From: Diphasiastrum complanatum
Taxonomy: Eukaryota > Streptophyta > Lycopodiopsida > Lycopodiales > Lycopodiaceae
Reading direction: 5' to 3'
Assembly (NCBI GenBank): GCA_029204225.1
Contig: CM055112.1
Span: 23,006,578-23,070,577, forward strand
Length of the DNA: 64,000 bases
A program made the position numbers and the translations under genes. Positions 56,236-64,000 of this stretch are shown here, one piece after another. The notes below the pieces were generated by a model. It was not told the DNA's origin. It did no database searches and was given only the letters and a program-made list of their open reading frames with translations. Position 1 is the first letter of the stretch; the number at the start of each line of letters is the position of its first letter.

Positions 56236-57284
56236 AGATGTAGTCAACACCTTTATCACACCACAAACTCCACAGTCGATGTGCATGAAGCCCCAACGAA
56301 TCATAGAGTTCCAAAACATCTTCTTAGAGGTTGAATTACAAACTCTTTTGCTTTGAGCTTCAGGAGGATTTGTCTCCTACATGTAACCAGTTTCACTGAA
56401 CAAGCATCCTTTATCCTTTGGATGATGTGAAATAGGGCTCCTTTTTTTTTTTATCTTCACATGTCCTTTGTGTCCGACTGAGAAATTGTTTAATGTTATT
56501 CATGTCTCAAGATTAATATCTACTAGTGCCACTATAACGGTAGCCTCCTCAAAAGAGGAACTTAGTTTGATTTTTTTTGGGTGTGTGGTGGCAATCGTGT
56601 TATGTCTTTTATACTAGTTCATTGACAATGGATATTTGGGATGAACATTTGCAACTTATAAGTCTTGTTTACTCTAGCTTGTTTAGTAGGCTCGAATATA
56701 GCATATAAATACATAAGTGATTGTGTGTGTCATTTACAAGTTCTAAAGCTTGTATGTCTTCATGAATCATGGTCCAAGCTTAATAAGGTCTCAAAAATAT
56801 GAATGTTTCACATCCTAGGATTTTGTAAGGTAAGCTTTAAGATTGGTTGTCAAGCCCTTTTGTTGATCTAGCTTCTAAACGATCAAATTGAATAGGGAAT
56901 AAGTCTTAGAAATTTGGTGATGTACAATTATAATTTTTGCAAACTCAATTTTAAATGTTTTACAAAATTGAATGTAATATTTAAATAGAAAAACATATAT
57001 TTTATTATGGATGAATTGTTATGTCTATTTTTTTACAAAGTATATTTTACCTAATTTTCATATCAATTCTTTGTGCGATGCCAAATTTTTAAATAGTGAA
57101 ATTGGTTTGATCATATCATTCAAATCCTTGAGTTTTATATTTACTCATGATATCAAAGGTTCAGTTATTTGCTAAAATGTATCATTTCTTTTGTAGGAAA
57201 GTAATTTGGTCAACCAATAATTTTTTTTGTAGATTGAATGGTTTTTTTTTTAAACTTATTAAACTTTTTATTTTGCCAAGTGTA
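56236..57284. other. Unassigned stretch
   Basis: AT-rich, with short frames lacking family features. Confidence 0.3.
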
Positions 57285-57752
57285 TGTTGGAGGGTTTGCG
57301 GATCCTATGACAACCCTAACCCTGGCTAATAAGTGAGAGAGATTTGGCACCCTACGTTTGTACGTCCAATCCGATGATCACATAGTTATTTGATTAGTTA
57401 GAAGTTAATAGAAGGACTTTAGGCCTTTTTACGGGACTTTTAATGTCGCAAGGCCTAATAGTCAAGTTAGTGAATAAAAATGGCAATTCTCAAAATTTGA
57501 ATTTCAAATAATAAGAAGGGTGAAGATTGGCCAATAGGATTTGAGGCCAAAGCCCTAAAATCCACTATATATAGTGGTGGATTCGAGTTATTTTGTACAT
57601 TCACTCTTCATTTCAATAAAGCAGGTGGATCTTCTTTCAAATGGATATGGAATGTTCTTGCTCTTCTTCTTTCCTTTTCCATCTCTCACGTTTTCTTTGG
57701 ATTTGCTAATTGTTGGATTTGATGCTTGTTGGAGTTTATCTTTATTATACTT

Positions 57753-57801
<49 letters not shown>

Positions 57802-57845
57802 GAGAGTAAGATCTATCATTGCTTGAGTAGTGTTAACTGCTAGTG
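57285..57845 (+). repeat. LTR X, plus-strand copy, cut by Copia 3
   Basis: Matches the minus-strand copy at 54302-54870 in opposite orientation, with CCACTATATATAGTGG at 57562-57577. It carries (GT)n(GA)n at 57753-57799. It ends where Copia 3 integrase sequence starts, without a TG...CA end, so the border is a recombination or deletion point. Confidence 0.65.
57753..57799 (+). repeat. (GT)n(GA)n microsatellite
   Basis: The complement of the (CT)n(CA)n tract in the other LTR X copy, so it is a feature of the LTR family. Confidence 0.95.
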
Positions 57846-58379
57846 TTTCTAGCAATGGTGGAAATTCAGTTTGGGCATTCTTTGAAGACCCTACGCACCG
57901 ATCGAGGAGGGGAATACATTAAGAATACGTTCGGTGCATTTCTTCGAGAAAAGGGAATTCTACATCAAATGACAACTCCCTATACGCCTCAACAAAATGG
58001 TGTTGCCGAGCGAAAGAATCGCACACTCATGGAGATGGCCCGTTGCATGCTCAAAGCAAAGGGGCTGCCTCACAAGTTTTGGGCTGAAGCGGTTATAACG
58101 GCAGCATACATAAGCAATCGTTGTCCTACTAAAGCATTGAAAGTATTAACTCCTTATGAAGTTTGGTATGGAAAGAAGCCTACAATCTCTCACTTTCGCA
58201 TTTTTGGTTGTGCGGCTTATGCTTTTGTTCCGGATAAACTTCGTACAATGCTTGAAGATAAAGGAGTTAAATGCATTTTTGTTGGCTATAGTAGTGAAAG
58301 CAAAGGCTATAGGCTGTTCAATTTGAGCACTAATAAGATTATTGTTAGTCGTGATGTGCATTTTGATGAAAAAAATTAG
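57846..58379 (+). pseudogene. Copia 3 integrase fragment
   Basis: Open frame with TDRGGEYIKNTFGAF and NGVAERKNRTL (catalytic Asp and Glu). It contains GGA where Copia 2 has the inactivating TGA, which shows the ancestral state. It ends at a TAG created by the deletion join. Confidence 0.88.
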
Positions 58380-59503
58380 ATAAAGTTTGTCTTCTCAAGA
58401 AGGCACTTTATGGACTGAAGCAAGCTCCGAGGATGTGGTATCAAAAGATACATGCTTACTTTTGTGATCGAGGGTTTACTAATAGTCATAGCGAATCTAC
58501 TCTTTATGTCAAGCATACTTCAGATTATATCATCATTATTTTGCTTTATGTTGATGATATTATTATTACGGGAAGTAATGAGCAGCAAATTGATGCCGTA
58601 ATACTTGATCTTGGTATGGTTTTTGAAACCTCAGATTTAGGCCTATTGCACTTTTATCTTGGTCTTGAATTTGTACAAGAAGGGGCTGGAATTTTCATCT
58701 CTCAAGAACGCTACATTGGGCAGATTTTGAAGCGATTCAAGATGGAAGATTGCAAGCCGGTTGCTACACCTATGAAGACAGGTCTGAAATTAAGTAGTCA
58801 AGGTGATGGTAAATCATTTGACACTACTTTATATTGTCAAGCTATTGGCTGTCTCATTTACCTATGTAATTCAAGACCAGACATTTCTTATAGTGTCTCA
58901 CTCATGAGTCAATTCATGCATGCCCCGATGACATCACATTGGAAAGCGTTGAAGAGGATCTTTTGATATCTTCAAGGAACGAGAAGTCATGGACTGGTTT
59001 TTCCTGCTTGTGATGATGCATGTTTGGTTGGTTTTAGTGACTCGGATTGGGGTGGAGATCAAGACACTAGACGCTCTACGAGTGGACATTGCTTTTTTTA
59101 TGGAAATTCTGCAATTTCGTGGTCAAGTAAAAAGCAGCCCACTGTTGCTACTTCTTCTAGTGAGGCAGAATATAGAGCGATATTTTCAGCCACGACAGAG
59201 TGTTTATGGCTGAGAAGACTACTTGTTGACATGAAGTTTGGCGAGCCCTCAGCCACTCTTATCTTGAGTGATAGTCAAAGTGCTATTGCCATTGCACGGA
59301 ATCCTGTTTTTCATGCGAGGACGAAGCACATCGAGATCCATTATCACTTTGTTCGAGAGAGACTTCATGATGGCAACATTTTACTTGAATATTGTACGGA
59401 GGATACTATTGCGGACCTCTTCACTACGACGTTGCCTAGAGTCAGATTTGAAGCTTTATGCAAAGCTTTAAATTTGATACCATGTGTTGGTTTTCTTACA
59501 TAG
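58380..59503 (+). pseudogene. Copia 3 reverse transcriptase end and RNase H
   Basis: Open from KVCLLKKALYGLKQAPRMWY through LYVDDIIITGS, interrupted by TGA 58964-58966 (CGA in Copia 2, a C-to-T change at CpG), then RNase H to TAG 59501-59503. Catalytic acidic residues are kept; one Pro codon is deleted near 59395. Confidence 0.88.
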
Positions 59504-59540
59504 TGAAGATTTCAGTTTTTGCATTGTCATTTAAGGAGGG

Positions 59541-59990
59541 TGTTAGAAATAAATGACTATGCTAAAGTTAATCCATAGGTTACTTTGACCCAAAAAGGTC
59601 GAGATTTGTGTAACCATGGGTATTTAGTTATTTAGGCCATCTTAAGTTTGTCTTAAGTTCAGTTGGACCCAATTTTGGTCATGTACTGACTCGTGGGTCC
59701 TTAGGGGTCTAATTTTGTTTAGGGGCCCTATCTTGACTTTTGGGGGTGCCGTACATTTAGTAAGTGGTTAACCTTAGGGTTTGGTGGCATTTGGCTACAT
59801 CCAAGTAGAGTACTTAGATGCTCATTGTGTATTCCATTTTTACAGTTTGGCTAAGCATTGCTCTCCATTGCTCTTGTTGTTGTTTTCTCTCCCTCTCTCT
59901 TAGAGTTGGGCGCCCAGCCTCTTCTCTCTTGTTTTCTGTGGAGATTGATTGATAACTACATCTTGGTGACTTGACTCTTGCTTTCCTACA
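59541..59990 (+). repeat. Copia 3 3' LTR (450 bp)
   Basis: TGTTAG to CTACA, preceded by TTAAGGAGGG. It keeps the 31-bp block that is missing from the Copia 2 5' LTR. Confidence 0.9.
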
Positions 59991-60458
59991 ACATCTTCTT
60001 TTTGATGATTGGTAGTACAAAACTGCTCAACAAACTTTTGTAGATTCCCAAGTCACCTAACTAACCACAGCATTGACCTTGTAGTGGAGGCCAATATGAG
60101 AAGGGGCCGTTTCCCTAACCCTAACTGGACTCCAAAATCAAAACCATACATAGCCATATAAAGTCCTCAACCAATCCTAGATCTCCTGTCATTTTAATAT
60201 TTGATGATTATTGAAATTGTAAGCTTCTTCAATGAGAACTCATATGTGGCATACCTTTTGAGGGGGGCCTATAGAGTAGACCATTATTGGAGATTTGTAA
60301 TCGATTGATAGCTTATTGATCGTCAACACCATTAAGAAAACACATATCTAGAGTTCTTTAAATTATTAGATCAAAGAACCTCTTTTCAAGGTATGAAGCT
60401 TATAGAAAATGTCAAGTAGACTCATTGTAAAGCAAGTCAAGCCTAGTCAAAGGCTTTC
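59991..60458. other. Left flank of the exon-unit array
   Basis: No clear coding sequence. The part near 60200-60260 resembles the intron-like sequence left of the other units, so a further, unrecognisable unit may have been here. Confidence 0.3.
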
Positions 60459-60550
60459 CCAAGATCTTTATCTTTCCCTTGACAATTGACAACAACAAAT
60501 GATCCAACTTTTTTGGCTTGAAAATTACTTGGCATAACTTTAGTGTTGTT
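60459..60550 (-). pseudogene. Exon-like unit U1
   Basis: 92 bp after a pyrimidine-rich acceptor (TTTTCACTGTAG). It reads KVMPSNFQAKKVGSFVVV and then a QGKDKDLG block. The donor is changed to GGGAAAGC, so this copy has lost its splice site. Function unknown. Confidence 0.55.
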
Positions 60551-60678
60551 CTACAGTGAAAAGATCATACACAAAGAAAGAAGTCAAGCATCTCCAGTCT
60601 TTTCAATGGATGAATCTCATAAAAAATGTTAAATTGTCTCATTACAAAGAAAATTTGAAGTCTCATCAAAAGGCTTAC

Positions 60679-60771
60679 CCAAGATCTTTATCTTGCCCTT
60701 GACAATCGGCAACAACAAATGGTCCAACTTTCTCGGCTTGAAAATCAACTGGCATAACTTCAGAAACTGTT
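60679..60771 (-). CDS. Exon-like unit U2 (93 bp)
   Basis: Exactly 93 bp between acceptor AGTAGCAG and donor GG/GTAAGCC, 31 codons, phase-symmetric. It reads EVMPVDFQAEKVGPFVVA, then DCQGQDKDLG. I do not recognise the protein. It is about 75 percent similar to U1 and clearly related to U3. Open, with both splice sites intact. Confidence 0.6.
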
Positions 60772-61042
60772 CTGCTACTGAGAGCAATTCCTCCATTCAA
60801 TTAGGATTCATGTAACAATGAGCACTAAGGTATGAGAACTACTAGACTTTTTGAGGACTAGAGCCAATTGAAACAAAGATTAATAACCAAAAAAGGTAGT
60901 GAACACATAATAGGAAGCATTAAGTGTAAAGCTTAATTCACATAATTCTAATCATTCATATCATGGAAAATAACTACAACAATGTGCGCCTAAAACATGC
61001 ATGAAGACATCATCAAAGTAGGACTCAAAATTATATAAAGCC

Positions 61043-61473
61043 ATCTCCTCCATTTCACTTAACTCAAAATGCAAGAAAGACTGAATGAACAGGAAATTAA
61101 TGAACAACTTAGGCTTTCTTTGGGCTTATCACATATAGAAAAAGTTAATAAGCTTCATTGAGATGGAAAATTCAGCTCAATTTCAAAGGCTTACACAAGC
61201 TTTCCATCCTTCATTTGAAGATTAGCATCGACAAATGAGCCCACGTGCCTAGATTGCAAATGACCTGACTTGGCTTCACCTAAGTTCCTGAGAGGAAAAT
61301 TAATTTCTTTGGTTATTTAGTACAAATTCTGAAAATAGTACTTAAGGCGACAAAAACAATCATGTCTTTAAAAATCACTTTCGCTAAAAAACATTACCCA
61401 AAATAAACTACAAAATGAATTCTGTAATTGAAATATCAACTTAGGCAGCTACATCATCTCCTTTAAGTTGCAT
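61043..61473. repeat. Segmental duplication, left copy
   Basis: 431 bp matching 62872-63277 at roughly 90 percent. It includes unit U3 and its flanking intron-like sequence. Confidence 0.9.
61195..61287 (-). CDS. Exon-like unit U3 (93 bp)
   Basis: Again exactly 93 bp, from acceptor TTTCCTCTCAG to donor TTGT/GTAAGCC. It reads LGEAKSGHLQSRHVGSF then VDANLQMKDGKL, the same pattern as U2 (Q-x-x-x-VG-x-FV-x-A-x-x-Q-x-x-D-x-x-L). Open, with both splice sites intact. Confidence 0.6.
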
Positions 61474-61479
61474 TTTCCT

Positions 61480-62570
61480 TTGCTAACTCCAACAAATGTT
61501 ACATGTGAGAGAGAAATTCCAGAGCACTAGGCATCTTATGAGGCATACTTGGACTAGCTAGTCTAAAACCATAGTTTAGCTCAAAAAGACTCGTCTTCAT
61601 AGATGCATTCTTTTTATCATTATAAGCAAACTCCAACAATGGTAGGTAATGCTCCCATCGCATCTACTTTTCACTCACATACACCCTAAGCATGTCTTCC
61701 ATAGTCTGATGGACTCTCTCCAACTGTCCATCTATTTAGGATGATCAGTACTACTCATTCCCAACTGCAACTCTAACTTGTCAAATGCTGCAATCCAAAA
61801 AATACCAATAACACGAGAGTCTTTGTCAGACACAATGGATCTAGGTAATCCATGAGATTCCTGAATACAGCTGTACCAGGTGCATCAATCTTATTATTAG
61901 TTGGGACAAAATGAAACATTTTAGTGAGTTTGTCCACCACAACTAAGATAGCATTATGTTGCTACTTCGTACATGGTAAACATGTAAAGTCCATAGAACT
62001 ATTCTGCCATCTCCCCTTAGGTACGGGTAACGAGTGTAACAATCCAGACACTTTAATCTTTTCAACCTTAAAACCTAGCACTTAAACCAATGTGTCACAT
62101 AATGGTTTACGTCTTTCCTAAGTTTAAACCATCAAAAGTTACGTCGTATCAACTCATAAGTCCTCTCCACACTAGGATGACCAGCACTAGGGCTATCGTG
62201 AAAGATGTAAGATCCTTTTTTGTAGCACCTCACAAGTTGAAATACGAGCCTTACCATTTCTCATCACTATTCCATCTTCTAGAATACTTAAAATAAAGTG
62301 CAAACCAAGGTAGAAGAGCTCTCCTCTTGAGACTTTGCATGGCCATGACTAACCTCCTGTTCCACTTTCTTATAGTGAAGATCTTCTTGCTGAACGTTTC
62401 TTATCTAAGACTATAACTCAATTTCAATGGCTACAAGACATCTAATACACCACACGAGATAGTGCATCTGCCCTACAATTCTCGACACCTTTCTTGTACC
62501 GAATCTATTTTAGGAATTCCCGCATAAGCTCAGACCATCTTTAATGGATGAACTATGGGATAAAACTCCT
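61480..62570 (-). pseudogene. Gypsy E, decayed RNase H end and integrase core
   Basis: The minus strand reads the RNase H end (RYKKGVENCRADALSRV, near 62480) and then integrase: WQNSSMDFTCLP, VVVDKLTKMFHFVPT (near 61920), IVSDKDSR near 61830, a DGQLERVHQTMEDML block and LEFAYNDKKNASM near 61630. Stops and frameshifts are scattered throughout. It sits between the two copies of the segmental duplication. Confidence 0.75.
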
Positions 62571-62871
62571 TTTCATGGGTTGGATAATTACGAATACGTA
62601 ACCCAATGAGCCAAATAATTTGGGTGGTTTTTATTTTTATTTTTTATAATGGAGCGTAGAAAACGAAGAAAAAGTGAAAATCAAAATCGATGATGAAAAT
62701 GAATTATGGAATTGAAACGCAAATGGAAAGGAAACTAATAACAAATAACGAAAGGCCAACCATAAAATCTAAGTGTCAATAATGAATAAAAAAGGGCCCA
62801 AGGCCTGCTTATGCATAAAGTAAAGTAAATGTAAATGGACATGGCGAATGTAATGAGCCGAGTCCATAACT
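62571..62871. other. Unassigned
   Basis: AT-rich sequence between Gypsy E and the right duplication copy; probably more Gypsy E. No motif seen. Confidence 0.3.
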
Positions 62872-63277
62872 ATCTCCTCCATTTCACTTAACTCAAAATG
62901 CAAGAAAGATGGAATGAACAAGAAATTGATGAACAACTTAGGCTTTTTTTTGGCTTATCACATACAGAAAAAGTTAATAAGCTTCATTGAGATGGAAAAC
63001 CAGCTCAATTTCAAAAAGGCTAGCTTTCCATCCTTCATTTGAAGATTAGCATCGACAATGAGCCCACCTGCCTAGATTGCAAATGACCTGACTTGGCTTC
63101 ACCTGAGTTCTTGAGAGGAAAATTAATTTCTTTGGTTATTTAGTACTTAAGGCAACAAAAACAGTCATGTCTTTAAAAATCACTTTTGCTAAAAAAAAAT
63201 ACCCAAAATAAACTACAAGTTGAATTCTGTAATTGAATTACCAACTTAGGCAGCTACATTATCTCCTTTTAGTTGCA
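62872..63277. repeat. Segmental duplication, right copy
   Basis: Second copy of 61043-61473, with several small deletions. Confidence 0.9.
63022..63110 (-). pseudogene. Exon-like unit U4 (dead copy of U3)
   Basis: Homologous to U3, but the acceptor AG has become AA, the donor has been lost in a 7-bp deletion, and one base is missing inside (GACAATG against GACAAATG). This copy is inactive, in contrast to U3. Confidence 0.65.
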
Positions 63278-63475
63278 GAAAAAAACCAAATGGGATATAA
63301 ATAACGGCACCCCCAAATCTAGATCCATACATCATATGTGAAATAGCTTGTCATATGTTAAAAGGCAAGCTTACCCATTGGAAAACAATGGAAGCACCTT
63401 CAAAACATCATTACTTCTAGACAACTTTACCAAGTCTTGTGAGAGATTTTATAATGCTTAAGTCAAAAGACTTAC

Positions 63476-63537
63476 CCAAGCCAAACCATCCAACATTTCT
63501 TGTTTGCAAATCACCTAGCAAACCTTCACCAAAAGGA
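63476..63537 (-). CDS. Exon-like unit U5 (62 bp)
   Basis: Shorter unit between acceptor CTTTCCTTGCAG and donor TTGG/GTAAGTC. It reads SPFGEGLLGDLQTRNVGWFG, keeping the D-L-Q-x-R-x-VG core but lacking about 30 bp of the second half. Being 62 bp it would not be phase-symmetric. Confidence 0.45.
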
Positions 63538-63701
63538 CTGCAAGGAAAGGAATTCTTTGTAGTTAATGAATGTTACAGCCAAGGAAAAGGTGACAAAATG
63601 TCGAGATTAGGGGCAGTCTCAATCATTATAAGATGTACTTACTTTAAAAAAAGATTGATGAGTCTCATTCAAATAAGAAATTAAGATCAAGTTCAAATGA
63701 T

Positions 63702-63785
63702 TACAAAATCTCTCCATCTTGCCCTGGAAATTATGAACAATATGAGCCAACATGTCTGGGTCGCAAATCACTTGGCCTCACTTTA
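63702..63785 (-). pseudogene. Exon-like unit U6
   Basis: Reads KVRPSDLRPRHVGSYCS, a stop, then FPGQDGE, the same pattern as the other units. The splice sites are unclear and an in-frame stop is present. Confidence 0.5.
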
Positions 63786-63788
63786 GTA

Positions 63789-64000
63789 GAAGCCATTTTA
63801 CTGCTCTTTCCGATCACAGCCCGGTCATGTTAAGATGCTCCTTTCACACCCTTCCCTCTCACCCATTCCACTCCCCTTATGTTATGAATTCTTCTCTTCT
63901 TTCTTCTCCTCCTCTTCAGTCGGCTCTTCAAGCCAGCCTTGCTTCTGCCCCCTTGTCCCAAGACATGATTACTAACGGTACTGCCTTTCTCCGCAACGCT
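63789..64000 (+). pseudogene. LINE ORF2 fragment (endonuclease end), running off the window
   Basis: An open plus-strand frame from about 63791 begins SHFTALSDHSPVMLRC; SDHSP is the C-terminal catalytic motif of the apurinic-type endonuclease of L1-like LINEs. The frame stays open to the window end (ASLASAPLSQDMITNGTAFL), as expected for the linker before reverse transcriptase. The preceding endonuclease residues are absent, so it is 5' truncated, normal for LINEs. Identification rests on one short motif. Confidence 0.55.

Larger units (their letters stand above)
57846..59990 (+). mobile_element. Copia 3, truncated and internally deleted relative of Copia 2
   Basis: Starts inside integrase, at the equivalent of Copia 2 position 13910, and runs to an intact 3' LTR. 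An internal deletion of about 870 bp joins the integrase tail to reverse transcriptase at 58376/58377 (Copia 2 equivalents about 14443 and 15316). Where both exist the two are nearly identical, so they belong to one recently active family. There is no 5' LTR. Confidence 0.9.

Overview
The window looks like a repeat-dense piece of a land-plant nuclear genome. It is AT-rich and carries Ty1/copia and Ty3/gypsy LTR retrotransposons nested in one another, a LINE fragment, and one recognisable host gene: a leucine-rich-repeat receptor kinase with a 5.3-kb intron. The kinase style (HFD instead of HRD) and the retroelement load suggest a large genome, perhaps fern, lycophyte or gymnosperm, but the sequence does not settle the lineage. 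No bacterial, organellar or viral gene cluster is seen.

Layout. 1-6.5 kb: mostly unassigned, with an LTR primer-binding site on the minus strand, a duplicated TATA box and a decayed coding stretch. 6.5-19.5 kb: a broken minus-strand gypsy element (Gypsy A) that has received three copia insertions: a compact non-autonomous one (Copia 1, with target-site duplication), a nearly full-length one (Copia 2), and a truncated one of another family (Copia 4). 19.5-31 kb: poorly coding, with a decayed chromovirus-like gypsy (Gypsy C). 31-39.3 kb: the receptor kinase on the minus strand. Its intron holds a 67-bp foldback, a decayed gypsy (Gypsy D), an LTR primer site and a tRNA-like SINE remnant. 40.7-53.6 kb: a copia fragment split by a 12.2-kb minus-strand gypsy (Gypsy B) with an Athila/Tat-type primer site, four Gag zinc knuckles, gag-pol, a large extra third ORF, and two fields of a GCGAGRGTT repeat. 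54.3-57.8 kb: two inverted copies of another gypsy LTR (LTR X). 57.8-60 kb: Copia 3, a 5'-truncated, internally deleted relative of Copia 2. 60.4-63.8 kb: a minus-strand series of 93-bp exon-like units with splice signals, interrupted by a gypsy integrase fragment (Gypsy E). 63.8-64 kb: start of a LINE ORF2 fragment running off the end.

How the parts relate. Copia 1 keeps termini and short Gag and spacer pieces related to Copia 2/3, so it probably depended on an autonomous relative. Gypsy A and Gypsy B are the same family with different parts missing. Comparing them shows that the C-terminal part of ORF3 is conserved as protein, so ORF3 was a working gene of this family. The strongest candidates for something undescribed are (i) ORF3 together with the GCGAGRGTT fields in Gypsy B, (ii) the array of symmetric 93-bp exons, (iii) the receptor kinase whose first repeat-cap segment is duplicated around a proline-rich insert, and (iv) the intronic foldback.
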